Made by a program: the position numbers and the translations under genes | Shown here: piece after piece, positions 1 to 7,909 of the stretch | How the letters are laid out: the number at the start of each line of letters is the position of its first letter | How positions within the stretch are numbered: position 1 is the stretch's first letter | The notes under the pieces: generated by a model | Told to the model about the DNA's origin: nothing | The model's input: only the letters and a program-made list of their open reading frames with translations | Databases searched by the model: none | NCBI GenBank assembly: GCA_015058295.1 | Contig: SVCP01000013.1 | Span: forward strand, 1-37,439 | Direction: 5' to 3' | Source of the DNA: Anaerofustis stercorihominis | GTDB taxonomy: Bacteria > Bacillota > Clostridia > Eubacteriales > Anaerofustaceae | Length of the DNA: 37,439 nucleotides

Positions 1-577
1 TATATAAGAACCCGTTTCCCTTTACCGTTACGGTGATAACACCGTCATTTTCATCAATATCCACAGAATATACAGTCCTTACTGTGTCCGTAACCTGAGA
101 GCCGCTTGCCATAAAAGCTTTAAAGTCGTGCGTTCCTTCTATTATCTTTGCCGCTTCACGCATTTTATCAATGTCAATATCATATGTGAAGTGCCAGGCT
201 CTGTCCTTCAGAAACGGATTTTTCGTCTTTCCGGTGTATATTTTGTACTGATAGCATTTTCCTTTCGCATTGAATCTTGCGTGAAAGTCTTCCCCTGCTT
301 CAAAGGAATAATTTACAACGATATCATCGGGAAGATAATGGTTTATGGCATTTGCAAATTTCTCTGCCGGAATTTTGCTGTCTATCCTGAAATTGGCAAC
401 CTGTCCGAGGGCGTGTACCCCCGCATCTGTCCTTCCGGAACCGTTGAGTTTTACGGTCTTGCCCGTAACTTTTCTTATGCTTTCTATAAGCTTTTCAGCA
501 ACGCTCACAGCATTCGGCTGCACCTGCCATCCCGCATAGTTCGTACCTACATAGGATATATTGAGTACTACATTCAT
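1..577 (-). CDS. truA: tRNA pseudouridine synthase A, C-terminal part cut by window start
   Basis: This enzyme isomerises uridines 38-40 in the anticodon arm of tRNAs to pseudouridine. The first 192 codons are visible. The N-terminus reads MNVVLNISYVGTNYAGWQ, and the catalytic block GRTDAGVHALGQVANF follows, with its Asp as the expected nucleophile. The remaining roughly 50 residues lie outside the window. The ATG lies two bases after the ecfT stop with no clear Shine-Dalgarno, so translation is probably coupled to ecfT. The position after ecfT is the usual Firmicutes arrangement. Confidence 0.95.
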   Translation of the reverse strand, partial: MNVVLNISYVGTNYAGWQVQPNAVSVAEKLIESIRKVTGKTVKLNGSGRTDAGVHALGQVANFRIDSKIPAEKFANAINHYLPDDIVVNYSFEAGEDFHARFNAKGKCYQYKIYTGKTKNPFLKDRAWHFTYDIDIDKMREAAKIIEGTHDFKAFMASGSQVTDTVRTVYSVDIDENDGVITVTVKGNGFLY

Positions 578-579
578 AA

Positions 580-1389
580 CTAAAACGGAAGGTTCACAAA
601 ACGTGATGCAAACATCAATGCATAGAATACGAACGCAACAGCATATGCAATACCATCCAGCTTCGTATAGCTGAGCTGTTTCATTCTTGTTCTGCCTTCT
701 CCGCCCTGATAGCATCTCGCTTCCATAGCCATAGCAAGTTCCCCTGCTCTCTGGAAAGCGCTCACAAACAGTGGAATAAGTATAGGAAGCATTGCCTTTG
801 CCTTTGCGATAATGTTACCCGAATCAAAGTCCGCACCCCTTGATTTCTGAGCCTTCATAATCCTGTCTGTTTCTTCCTGCAGTGTCGGAATAAAACGGAG
901 GGCTATACTCATCATCATACTTACGTCATGCGCAGATCTTTTAAGAAGCGGCACTTTTCTCATAAGCATTTCCATTCCGTCCGTGAGATCAATCGTTGAT
1001 GTGGAAAGTGTCATTATGGACGTTGTACTTACAAGGAGCATAAGCCTTATACCCATTTTAGCCGCGACGATAACACCTTCCATATAGATCTTTATAAATC
1101 CAAGAGAGAAAAGAAGGTTTTCGCCTTTTGTCCACAGAATATTAATGATTATTGTAAGGGACACAATGAACATAATCGGTTTCAGACCTTTTATAATATA
1201 TGAAACCGGAATCTTACTCATCGTTATAGCCAGCACAAGAAACACAAATGCGGCAATATATCCTACAAAACTTTTGACAGTAAATATGAACACGATATAC
1301 AAAAGCGTGATCATTATTTTCGTTCTCGGATCCAGCTTGTGGACAAACGAATCTGCGGGATAATATTGACCAATGGTCATTTCACTCAT
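580..1389 (-). CDS. ecfT: Energy-coupling factor transporter transmembrane protein EcfT
   Basis: EcfT is the membrane scaffold of group II ECF vitamin and micronutrient importers. It couples the EcfA1/EcfA2 ATPases to exchangeable substrate-binding S components encoded elsewhere. The 269-residue protein has several hydrophobic segments in its first 130 residues, a cytoplasmic helical region containing QKSRGADFD (the Ala-Arg-Gly-type coupling motif, here Ser-Arg-Gly) and the EARCYQGGEGRT segment, and a final hydrophobic helix. Its ATG overlaps the ecfA2 stop by four bases (ATGA). The substrate cannot be inferred because no S component is present here. Confidence 0.95.
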   Translation of the reverse strand: MSEMTIGQYYPADSFVHKLDPRTKIMITLLYIVFIFTVKSFVGYIAAFVFLVLAITMSKIPVSYIIKGLKPIMFIVSLTIIINILWTKGENLLFSLGFIKIYMEGVIVAAKMGIRLMLLVSTTSIMTLSTSTIDLTDGMEMLMRKVPLLKRSAHDVSMMMSIALRFIPTLQEETDRIMKAQKSRGADFDSGNIIAKAKAMLPILIPLFVSAFQRAGELAMAMEARCYQGGEGRTRMKQLSYTKLDGIAYAVAFVFYALMFASRFVNLPF

Positions 1390-2240
1390 TTCTTACCTCC
1401 CACAACTCTCAGTATTTCTTCAATGGCATCCTTTGTTCTGAATAAAGTGGTGTCAACATCAATACCTCTTTCTTTCAGTGCCAGAAGTACTTTTTTTCCA
1501 TCAGGTGCCGTAAGGCCTATTCCTTCAAGGAAATTAACATCGGCGAATACTTCCTTCGGCGGAGCATACATCACAAGCTTCCCTTTGGAGAACACCATTA
1601 CTTTGTCTGCATAATCAGCCACATCATCCATATTATGAGATACAAGAAGTATGCAGATGCCTACTTCCTTATTGAGTTTATGAATATAACCGAGAATCTC
1701 ACTTCTTCCCATAGGATCAAGTCCGCTTGCAGGTTCATCAAGTATAAGTATCTGCGGCTTCATGGCAAGCACCCCTGCGATAGCAACTCTTCTCTTCTGT
1801 CCTCCGGAAAGATCAAACGGAGACTGATCTTTTACCTCGTCGAAATCAAGACCGACAAGTTCAATACTTTCCCTTACGGTTTTCTCGATTTCTTCCTCAG
1901 AAAAGCCTATATTCTTCGGACCGAAAGCAACATCTTTGTATACAGTCTCTTCAAACAGCTGATATTCCGGATACTGAAAAACGATCCCTACACGCTTTAC
2001 GATCTCTTTCATAGGATAATCTTTATTTATATCTTTACCATTTACTACAACAGTCCCTTTTGTGGGTTTTAAAAGGCCGTTAAGATGCTGGATAAGCGTA
2101 GATTTACCGCAGCCTGTGTGTCCGATGATTCCGATAAAATCCCTCGGTCCAACATCAAAATTTATGTCATCGATTGCCGTATGCTCAAAAACAGTACCCA
2201 ATGAATACACATGAGACAGATTTCTTACTTCAATTGACAT
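1386..2240 (-). CDS. ecfA2: Energy-coupling factor transporter ATP-binding protein EcfA2
   Basis: EcfA2 is the second ATPase of the ECF importer motor and forms a heterodimer with EcfA1. The 284-residue protein shows Walker A GHTGCGKST (about 40-48), Q-loop FQYPEYQLFE, signature LSGGQKRR (about 144-151) and Walker B ILILDEPASGLDP with the catalytic Glu. A C-terminal dimerisation tail follows. Its start overlaps the end of ecfA1 by 16 bases and its stop overlaps ecfT by four, so the three subunits are clearly co-translated. Confidence 0.96.
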   Translation of the reverse strand: MSIEVRNLSHVYSLGTVFEHTAIDDINFDVGPRDFIGIIGHTGCGKSTLIQHLNGLLKPTKGTVVVNGKDINKDYPMKEIVKRVGIVFQYPEYQLFEETVYKDVAFGPKNIGFSEEEIEKTVRESIELVGLDFDEVKDQSPFDLSGGQKRRVAIAGVLAMKPQILILDEPASGLDPMGRSEILGYIHKLNKEVGICILLVSHNMDDVADYADKVMVFSKGKLVMYAPPKEVFADVNFLEGIGLTAPDGKKVLLALKERGIDVDTTLFRTKDAIEEILRVVGGKK

Positions 2241-3058
2241 ATCGCATCCACCAGCCCTTCCTTTGTAAGTATATCGTGAGATATATCAAGACCTCCGCTT
2301 CTCAGGCCATCCGCAAGTTCCACGATTTCCGGAACATTAAGTCTGAGAGCCTTCAGTTCTTCCGTGTTTGCAAAGATTTCCTTCGGAGTTCCTTCCCCAT
2401 GAACTTTTCCATCGTTCATAATGATGATCCTGTCGACATCTATCAATTCTTCCATATAGTGGGTGATGAATATGATCGTAACATGATCTTCCTTGTTCAG
2501 TCTGTGCATCTGCTCGAGCACTTCCCTTCTTCCCACCGGGTCAAGCATAGCTGTTGATTCGTCAAAAACTATGCACTTCGGTTTCATGGCGATAATACCC
2601 GCAATTGCGATCCTCTGCTTCTGCCCCCCCGAGAGCTGATGAGGTTTCTGACCTCTGAATTCATACATATCGACTGCATGAAGAGCATTGTCTACAATAC
2701 TCCTTATCTGCGACGGAGCAATGCCGAGATTTTCGACCCCGAAAGCAACATCTTCTTCAACAATAGTCGCAACCATCTGATTGTCGGGGTTCTGGAATAC
2801 CATCCCCACATTTCTTCTAATATTTATGAGGGAGGATTCGTCCTTAGTATTCATTCCCGCAACAAGAACATCTCCGCTTGTCGGCAATAACAGCCCGTTC
2901 AGCAGTTTTGCAAGTGTAGATTTGCCCGAACCGTTATGGCCGACAATTCCGACAAACTCACCTTCATTTATTTTTAAGCTTACACCATCCAATGCCTTCT
3001 TATCAGGTTCTGTTGAGTCATAAGCAAACACAAGGTCTTTTACTTCAATAATGCTCAT
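2225..3058 (-). CDS. ecfA1: Energy-coupling factor transporter ATP-binding protein EcfA1
   Basis: EcfA1 is the first ATPase of the ECF importer. The 277-residue protein has Walker A GHNGSGKST (40-48), Q-loop FQNPDNQMV, signature LSGGQKQR (142-149) and Walker B CIVFDESTAMLDP. The DEST/S-A-MLDP form is typical of EcfA1, whereas EcfA2 has DEPxSGLDP. The ATG at 3058 has a GGAG-type ribosome site just upstream (minus strand, about 3063-3067). It is the first gene after the rplQ terminator and begins the ecfA1-ecfA2-ecfT-truA operon. Confidence 0.96.
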   Translation of the reverse strand: MSIIEVKDLVFAYDSTEPDKKALDGVSLKINEGEFVGIVGHNGSGKSTLAKLLNGLLLPTSGDVLVAGMNTKDESSLINIRRNVGMVFQNPDNQMVATIVEEDVAFGVENLGIAPSQIRSIVDNALHAVDMYEFRGQKPHQLSGGQKQRIAIAGIIAMKPKCIVFDESTAMLDPVGRREVLEQMHRLNKEDHVTIIFITHYMEELIDVDRIIIMNDGKVHGEGTPKEIFANTEELKALRLNVPEIVELADGLRSGGLDISHDILTKEGLVDAICQLK

Positions 3059-3128
3059 GATTACTCCCTCTTATATGTTTATACTTTCTTGAAAAGTTTA
3101 TTTGCCACCGCAAATTCGACAAATGAAT

Positions 3129-3175
3129 ATTATACGGCATATTATTATACCACGAATATTTATTTTTGAACAGTC
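3129..3175 (-). promoter_or_regulatory. Candidate promoter(s) for the ecfA1 operon
   Basis: Two perfect TATAAT hexamers are present on the minus strand, at 3144-3149 and 3129-3134. Neither has a good -35 box at the ideal distance; the upstream hexamer at 17 bases from the first is only TGTTCA. The placement, between the rplQ terminator and ecfA1, makes sense. The call rests mainly on the -10 boxes. Confidence 0.35.
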
Positions 3176-3404
3176 CCGACAGAAAAGTTGTACGTAAATA
3201 AAAGAAAAGATTGACCGATGGCTATGTATTAAGGAAATCAGAGTATAAATCTGCATAAAACAGACACTTAATGTACATATGATTAGGTTTAATGCAAAGC
3301 ATAAAAAAACATACACAACATAATCTGACCTTAATACAGTAGCATTTGTGCGTATCCTATTTCAGACATAAAAACACGCAGCATAAAGGGCTTCAGATGT
3401 GCAT

Positions 3405-3430
3405 AAAAAGGAGCAGCCTATGGCTGCTCC
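3405..3430 (-). terminator. Intrinsic terminator of the ribosomal protein supercluster, after rplQ
   Basis: A perfect 9-base-pair stem GGAGCAGCC/GGCTGCTCC (3410-3418 and 3422-3430) with a three-base loop is followed on the minus strand by five Ts. It lies 43 bases past the rplQ stop, so it ends the long S10-spc-alpha transcript and separates it from ecfA1. Confidence 0.9.
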
Positions 3431-3472
3431 ATATTTAGTTATTCAAGCTTGTATAACTCGTTACTGTTTTGA

Positions 3473-3823
3473 TTATTCTTCTACGAGTGTGATGATAGCC
3501 ATTTCAGCTCCGTCGCCTCTTCTTGCGGGAAGCTTGAGAACTCTTGTGTAGCCACCATTTCTGTTTGCATACTTAGGTGCTATTTCTGCAAATAATTCAT
3601 GAACTACATCTTTATCATAAATGTAGCTAAGCGCCTGACGACGAGCGTGAAGATCTCCTCTTTTACCCAATGTGATCATTTTATCAACGAGCTTCTGAGT
3701 TTCTTTTGCTCTGTAAAGAGTCGTCTGCACTTTGCCATGTTTGAGTACTTCAGTTGTAAGACCACGAAGCATCGCAATTCTCTGATCTGTAGGTCTGCCT
3801 AACTTTCTGTATCCTGATGACAT
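3473..3823 (-). CDS. rplQ: 50S ribosomal protein L17
   Basis: L17 is a large-subunit protein near the polypeptide exit region. The 116-residue sequence begins [15 protein letters not shown] and carries the family's basic N-terminal half ([17 protein letters not shown]) and C-terminal [21 protein letters not shown]. The length is usual for Firmicutes. A GGAGG site lies upstream of the ATG. It is the last gene of the supercluster, 29 bases after rpoA, with an intrinsic terminator downstream. Confidence 0.97.
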   Translation of the reverse strand: MSSGYRKLGRPTDQRIAMLRGLTTEVLKHGKVQTTLYRAKETQKLVDKMITLGKRGDLHARRQALSYIYDKDVVHELFAEIAPKYANRNGGYTRVLKLPARRGDGAEMAIITLVEE

Positions 3824-3852
3824 TGCATTCCTCCTGATTGTTTATCGTATTT

Positions 3853-4803
3853 TTATTTTTCGTCGCTTGATTTGAGTGACAAACCGATTTCGGTAAGTTT
3901 CTTCTTGATTTCGTTAAGTGACTTCTTACCAAGGTTACGGACTTTGGACATTTCTTCTTCTGTACGTGATACGAGCTGTTCAACAGTATGAATATCTGCT
4001 CTTCTCAGACAGTTGGAAGAACGAACTGAAAGTTCCAATTCTTCAATGGACATTTCAAGGATTCTTGTCTGTTCACATTCTTCTCTTTCAACCATTACTG
4101 AAACATTCTTCATGTTTTCGTTCAGGTCTATGAAAAGCTGGAAGTGATCGTTGAGTACTCTTGAAGCAAGAGATACTGCTTCTTCCGGTGTGATAGTTCC
4201 GTTTGTCCATACTTCCAAAATTAATTTATCGTAGTCGATAGCTCCGCCTACTCTGCAGTCTTCAACCTTGAAGTTTACCTTACGAACCGGAGAAAAGATA
4301 GAATCCATAGGGATTGTGCCGATGGGCAAATCTTCTCTCTTCTGTTTTTCGCTGGGAGTATAGCCTCTGCCTGATTCTACTACCATAGACATATTCAACT
4401 CAGCACCCTTCATAAGAAGAGCAATGTGCTGATCCGGATTAAGGACTTTGATGTCACTGTCAACAATAATGTCGCCTGCTGTGACTTCCTTTTCACCTGT
4501 TGCCTGAATGTAGATTGTCTTCGGGCCGTCATCATACATCTTGAAAACGACTCTTTTCAGGTTTAAGCTGATTTCCAAAACGTCTTCGGCAACGCCTTCA
4601 ATTGTTGAGAACTCATGCTGCACACCATCAATCTTGAAGCTTGTGACAGCAGCACCGGGTAAGGACGAAAGCATAATTCTGCGAAGTGAATTGCCAAGGG
4701 TCGTCGCATAGCCTTTTTCCAACGGTTCTACAACGAATTTCCCATAAGTCTTATCCGAACGGTCACCTTCGAGGATGATATTCGGTTTCTGGAATTCTAA
4801 CAT
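3853..4803 (-). CDS. rpoA: DNA-directed RNA polymerase subunit alpha
   Basis: Alpha seeds RNA polymerase assembly and contacts activators and UP elements. The 316-residue protein begins MLEFQKPNI. The N-terminal assembly domain includes KGYATTLGNSLRRIMLSSLPG, and the C-terminal helix-hairpin-helix domain includes NCLRRADIHTVEQLV and VRNLGKKSLNEI. An in-frame ATG lies 12 bases upstream at 4815 but sits on the ribosome site GGAGG (minus strand, 4809-4813), so the ATG at 4803 is the right start. A 129-base spacer with serial hairpins separates it from rpsD. Confidence 0.97.
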   Translation of the reverse strand: MLEFQKPNIILEGDRSDKTYGKFVVEPLEKGYATTLGNSLRRIMLSSLPGAAVTSFKIDGVQHEFSTIEGVAEDVLEISLNLKRVVFKMYDDGPKTIYIQATGEKEVTAGDIIVDSDIKVLNPDQHIALLMKGAELNMSMVVESGRGYTPSEKQKREDLPIGTIPMDSIFSPVRKVNFKVEDCRVGGAIDYDKLILEVWTNGTITPEEAVSLASRVLNDHFQLFIDLNENMKNVSVMVEREECEQTRILEMSIEELELSVRSSNCLRRADIHTVEQLVSRTEEEMSKVRNLGKKSLNEIKKKLTEIGLSLKSSDEK

Positions 4804-4821
4804 ACTAACCTCCATTTTACA

Positions 4822-4910
4822 TCCGTAATACTACGGACTGCGTTTACGTCAAAACATTCACCGCATTGCGGTAATTTGCCGACATGTATTGCAAAAACAT
4901 TTTGCATACA
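4822..4910 (-). other. Three serial hairpins in the rpsD-rpoA spacer
   Basis: The spacer between rpsD and rpoA can fold on the minus strand into three consecutive stem-loops: 4885-4910 (11 pairs with one bulged base), 4860-4872 (ACCGC/GCGGT, loop of three) and 4822-4837 (TCCGTA/TACGGA, loop of four). The last lies just before the rpoA ribosome site. None has a T-run, so they are not terminators. They may be RNA processing or regulatory sites. Confidence 0.5.
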
Positions 4911-4932
4911 ATGGTGCAACTTATGAAGATTA

Positions 4933-5559
4933 TTATTTGGAATAGAGCTCAACGATTAAGTTGTCCTTAATAGCGATTTCTGAGTGTTCTCTTGTGGGCT
5001 GAGAAAGAACTGTTGCACTCATATTTTCAAAGTCAACTGTCAGGTAGCTCGGAATAACTTTTGCTGAGTTGTTTTCGATGATTTCAGCAAATTTCGGGCT
5101 CTTCTTGCTCTTATCTTTAACTTTGATAACCTGACCAGCTTTAATACGATAAGAAGGAATGTTGCATTTCTTACCATCTACCGTGAAGTGGTTATGTGTA
5201 ACCAGCTGTCTTGCTTCCTTACGAGAGTTTGCAAAACCCATCTGGTAAACAACGTTGTCAAGGCGTGAGTTGAGGATTGACAAAAGGTTGTCGCCTGTTA
5301 CGCCCGGTTTTCTTTCAGCGATCTCAAAGTATTTTCTGAACTGTTTTTCAGAAACACCGTAGATTCTCTTAGCTTTCTGTTTTTCTCTGAGCTGAGTTCC
5401 GTATTCACTCATCTTGCCGCCTTTTTTACCGTGCTGACCCGGTACAGTGCCTCTCTTTGTTACAGGGCATTTGTCTGTATAGCACTTCGGGCCTTTGAGA
5501 AAGAGTTTTTCTTTTTCTCTACGGCAAAGTCTGCAAGAAGCATCAGTATATCTTGCCAT
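4933..5559 (-). CDS. rpsD: 30S ribosomal protein S4
   Basis: S4 nucleates assembly of the 30S body on 16S rRNA and is often a translational repressor of its own operon. The 208-residue protein keeps a full zinc site, Cys9-x2-Cys12 and Cys26-x4-Cys31, so it is the zinc-binding form. The S4 RNA-binding domain follows (RLDNVVYQMGFANSRKEARQ and VTHNHFTVDGKKCNIPSYRI). The ATG is followed by the usual MARYTDASC. The gene lies 36 bases after rpsK. Confidence 0.97.
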   Translation of the reverse strand: MARYTDASCRLCRREKEKLFLKGPKCYTDKCPVTKRGTVPGQHGKKGGKMSEYGTQLREKQKAKRIYGVSEKQFRKYFEIAERKPGVTGDNLLSILNSRLDNVVYQMGFANSRKEARQLVTHNHFTVDGKKCNIPSYRIKAGQVIKVKDKSKKSPKFAEIIENNSAKVIPSYLTVDFENMSATVLSQPTREHSEIAIKDNLIVELYSK

Positions 5560-5595
5560 TTACTAATTTACCTCCGTAGTAGTCAAATTTTCCGA

Positions 5596-5991
5596 TTAGA
5601 CACGTCTCTTCTTAGGCGGTCTGCATCCGTTGTGCGGAATCGGTGTAACGTCTTTGATTGATGTAACTTCAAGACCGCAAGCTGCAAGTGCTCTGATAGC
5701 AGCTTCTCTGCCTGAACCCGGTCCTTTTACAAATACATCTACCGTTCTAAGGCCATGTTCCATAGCTCTCTTAGCAGCTTCCGTAGCAGCAGACTGTGCT
5801 GCGAACGGTGTTGACTTTCTTGAACCCTTGAAACCGAGTTCGCCGGCGCTTGACCATGAAAGTACGTTACCTGCAGTGTCGGAAAGTGTAACTATCGTAT
5901 TGTTGAAAGAGGAGCTGATATGTGCCTGGCCTCTTTCTATATTCTTTTTGACCTTCTTTTTGCCTCTTCTGATTGTCTTTTTAGCAGCCAA
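5596..5991 (-). CDS. rpsK: 30S ribosomal protein S11
   Basis: S11 lies in the 30S platform and contacts the mRNA exit region. The 131-residue protein has the basic start [19 protein letters not shown], the core [18 protein letters not shown] and the conserved end [14 protein letters not shown]. The start codon is TTG, set by an AAGGAGG site seven bases upstream (minus strand). No ATG lies between the site and this codon. It is 24 bases after rpsM. Confidence 0.96.
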   Translation of the reverse strand: MAAKKTIRRGKKKVKKNIERGQAHISSSFNNTIVTLSDTAGNVLSWSSAGELGFKGSRKSTPFAAQSAATEAAKRAMEHGLRTVDVFVKGPGSGREAAIRALAACGLEVTSIKDVTPIPHNGCRPPKKRRV

Positions 5992-6015
5992 AATATTTCC
6001 TCCTTAGTCTATGGG

Positions 6016-6387
6016 TTATTTCTTAGATTTTCTGCCCACAGTCTTCTTGGGTCCTTTGCGTGTTCTGGCATTCGTTTTAGAACGCTGTCCGCGAACAGGC
6101 AAACCTCTTCTGTGTCTCAAACCTCTGTAGCAGCCGATTTCCATAAGACGTTTGATGTCTAATGCAACCTGTCTTTTCAAATCGCCTTCAACGGTGTAAG
6201 ACTCATCGATGATTGCACGCAATTTGTTAACTTCAGCTTCAGTAAGATCTTTAACTCTTGTGTTGGGATCTACTTCTGCCTGAGCCAAAATCTTGTTAGA
6301 TGTGACTCTGCCGATGCCATAAATATAGGTAAGACCTATTTCAATGCGTTTGTCTCTTGGCAAATCTACGCCAGATATTCTTGCCAT
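6016..6387 (-). CDS. rpsM: 30S ribosomal protein S13
   Basis: S13 sits in the 30S head and bridges to the large subunit and the P-site tRNA. The 123-residue sequence starts [20 protein letters not shown] and ends with the basic tail [18 protein letters not shown]. The ATG has a GGAGG site upstream. It opens the alpha part of the cluster and is preceded by a 98-base spacer with a strong hairpin. Confidence 0.97.
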   Translation of the reverse strand: MARISGVDLPRDKRIEIGLTYIYGIGRVTSNKILAQAEVDPNTRVKDLTEAEVNKLRAIIDESYTVEGDLKRQVALDIKRLMEIGCYRGLRHRRGLPVRGQRSKTNARTRKGPKKTVGRKSKK

Positions 6388-6432
6388 GCATACCTCCGTT
6401 TGGTTAATGGTTAGTGAAATATATTTCTAAAC

Positions 6433-6469
6433 AAAGGAAAAGTATTTATACAGCCGCACCTTTTCCTTT
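6433..6469 (-). other. Hairpin in the rpmJ-rpsM spacer
   Basis: A perfect 10-base-pair inverted repeat, AAAGGAAAAG (6433-6442) and CTTTTCCTTT (6460-6469), with a 17-base loop, occupies the only sizeable gap between infA/rpmJ and rpsM. It is followed by a weak T-rich stretch. It could attenuate or process the transcript, or be an r-protein binding site for the alpha part of the cluster. Its function is inferred only from position. Confidence 0.5.
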
Positions 6470-6485
6470 AGACGAGAGGGTCGAA

Positions 6486-6599
6486 TTAACCTTGTCTCTG
6501 TTTATGCTTGGGGTTCTCACAAATCACCATTATTCTGCCTTTTCTTTTGATGATTTTGCATTTTTCACAAATTGGTTTAACGCTCGGTCTAACTTTCAT
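6486..6599 (-). CDS. rpmJ: 50S ribosomal protein L36, zinc-binding form
   Basis: L36 is the smallest large-subunit protein and stabilises 23S rRNA. The 37-residue reading frame starts [20 protein letters not shown] and ends with [13 protein letters not shown]. Three cysteines and a histidine (Cys11, Cys14, Cys27, His32) form the zinc ribbon of the C+ type. A GGGAGG site lies upstream of the ATG. It is 15 bases after infA, the standard order infA-rpmJ-rpsM. Confidence 0.96.
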   Translation of the reverse strand: MKVRPSVKPICEKCKIIKRKGRIMVICENPKHKQRQG

Positions 6600-6614
6600 T
6601 TGTGTACCTCCCTG

Positions 6615-6839
6615 TTATTTTCCTTTTTCGCGCCAGATAATTCTGCCTTTTGTCGGATCGTAAGCTGAAAGCTCCATAACAACTTTATCTCCCGGCAAGA
6701 TCTTGATGTAGTTCATTCTGAGTTTGCCTGAAATATGAGCTGTTACTACATATCCGTTATCAAGTTTTACTTTGAATGTCGTATTCGGAAGAGCTTCTAC
6801 TACAATGCCTTCCACTTCGATATAATCACTTTTGCTCAC
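6615..6839 (-). CDS. infA: Translation initiation factor IF-1
   Basis: IF-1 binds the 30S A-site during initiation. The 74-residue OB-fold protein contains [20 protein letters not shown] and the typical C-terminal [12 protein letters not shown]. The start codon is GTG and overlaps the TGA stop of the upstream KOW gene in GTGA, suggesting coupled translation. The length matches the family, and rpmJ follows directly. Confidence 0.96.
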   Translation of the reverse strand: MSKSDYIEVEGIVVEALPNTTFKVKLDNGYVVTAHISGKLRMNYIKILPGDKVVMELSAYDPTKGRIIWREKGK

Positions 6840-7159
6840 TTTTGATCCCCTTTTTCTTTATTCGGATAGTTGAATTTGCTGAGCGCATCTCTGATCCTTT
6901 TGTCCGTTATGCTGCCGTCTGCGATCGATGCTGCGATACCGGAGCAAATTGTATTTGTCTTTAATACGTGTTTTATTTTTTTCTTTTTGGGAGAAATAAA
7001 TTTTCTGTGATCTCCGTCAGAGAGTAAGACGAAATCTTCGTCAATAACTTCCGTTACGATCATAAACAAACCTTTTTCCCTTCCGGCGCTGACACGGACG
7101 ACCTGTCCGATGTCCAATCCCGGAAATTTACAATAATCACGTTCCAAAGTACACCTCAC
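6836..7159 (-). CDS. KOW domain RNA-binding protein of the map-infA interval
   Basis: This 107-residue protein has an N-terminal KOW-like motif ([20 protein letters not shown], about residues 14-33), a Lys-rich stretch [12 protein letters not shown], and a charged C-terminus. Similar short proteins, often annotated as L14e/L6e/L27e-like or KOW-domain proteins, occur at this place in many Clostridia. A role in ribosome or RNA binding is likely but unproven. The GTG start overlaps the map stop (GTGA), and its own stop overlaps the infA GTG in the same way. A downstream TTG at the GLDIG motif could be an alternative start. Confidence 0.85.
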   Translation of the reverse strand: MRCTLERDYCKFPGLDIGQVVRVSAGREKGLFMIVTEVIDEDFVLLSDGDHRKFISPKKKKIKHVLKTNTICSGIAASIADGSITDKRIRDALSKFNYPNKEKGDQK

Positions 7160-7905
7160 AGTAAAGTGAGAATCAACGGCTCACCGTCGGTTATTGCGAT
7201 GGTGTTTTCATAATGTGCGGAAAGTGATCCGTCCGCAGTCTTGACTGTCCATCCATCGGGCATAACCTTCGTCTTGTATGTGCCGATGTTTATCATCGGT
7301 TCAATGGCTATCGTAAGGCCTTTGGCAAGTCTCACACCCCTGCCCGCTTTGCCGTAATTCGGCACGCTGGGCTCCTGGTGCATTTCCGTACCGATGCCGT
7401 GACCGACATAGTCCTTTACGACTCCGTAACCGCGACTCTCCGCATACTCTCCGATAGCGTGGGATACATCTCCCAGTCTATAGGTTTCTTTGCAGAACTC
7501 CAGTCCTGCGAAGAAAGAGTTTCTCGTAACATCAATGAGTGCCTGTGCTTCATCGCTTATCTTTCCTACGCCGACTGTGTCCGCATTGTCTCCTACATAT
7601 CCGCCCCACACAGCGCCAACGTCGATGCTGATGATGTCGCCTTCATTAAGAATACGACTTTCGGAGGGTATTCCATGAACGATTTCATCATTTACAGATG
7701 CACATATGGAATTCGGATAACCGTTGTAATTGAGGAAAGCCGGCGTTGCGTTATTCGAAAGAATAACATCATACGCGATCATGTCCAGTTCGTAAGTTGA
7801 TACGCCCGGTCTCACTGCACGTCTTACGGCATCAAGTGCCATCGCGGATATCTTACCCGCCTGCTTCATTATCTCAATTTCGCGGTCGCTCTTCAATATG
7901 ATCAT
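7156..7905 (-). CDS. map: Methionine aminopeptidase, type I
   Basis: Map removes the initiator methionine from nascent proteins. The 249-residue pita-bread-fold enzyme shows the dinuclear metal ligands in order: Asp95 (SIDVG), Asp106 (GDNADT), His169 (VGHGIG), Glu202 (IEPM) and Glu233 (HYENT), with His77 (NDEIVHG) as the active-site histidine. It lacks the N-terminal SH3-binding zinc extension, so it is class Ia. The ATG lies four bases after the adk stop, and its ribosome site AGGTAG includes that stop codon. Confidence 0.97.
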   Translation of the reverse strand: MIILKSDREIEIMKQAGKISAMALDAVRRAVRPGVSTYELDMIAYDVILSNNATPAFLNYNGYPNSICASVNDEIVHGIPSESRILNEGDIISIDVGAVWGGYVGDNADTVGVGKISDEAQALIDVTRNSFFAGLEFCKETYRLGDVSHAIGEYAESRGYGVVKDYVGHGIGTEMHQEPSVPNYGKAGRGVRLAKGLTIAIEPMINIGTYKTKVMPDGWTVKTADGSLSAHYENTIAITDGEPLILTLL

Positions 7906-7909
7906 CGCA

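Larger units (their letters stand above)
3059..3472. other. Intergenic region between rplQ and ecfA1
   Basis: This 414-base AT-rich stretch holds the rplQ terminator (3405-3430) and a possible ecfA1 promoter near 3129-3175. No coding region with a ribosome site or recognisable domain was found in the rest, and no other repeats or structured elements were seen. Confidence 0.7.

Noticed and set aside
128-583. Plus-strand open frame of 151 codons opposite truA
   Set aside because: It lacks a ribosome site and known motifs, while the minus strand carries the clear TruA catalytic sequence. The same applies to the many other long frames lying opposite ribosomal protein genes.
3098-3316. Minus-strand 72-codon frame between ecfA1 and the rplQ terminator
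   Set aside because: It crosses the candidate promoter, lacks a ribosome site and is rich in Ile, Cys and Phe as expected for AT-rich noncoding DNA.
4804-4815. Upstream in-frame ATG for rpoA
   Set aside because: The codon lies on the GGAGG ribosome site that serves the ATG at 4803, and the added residues are not family-like.
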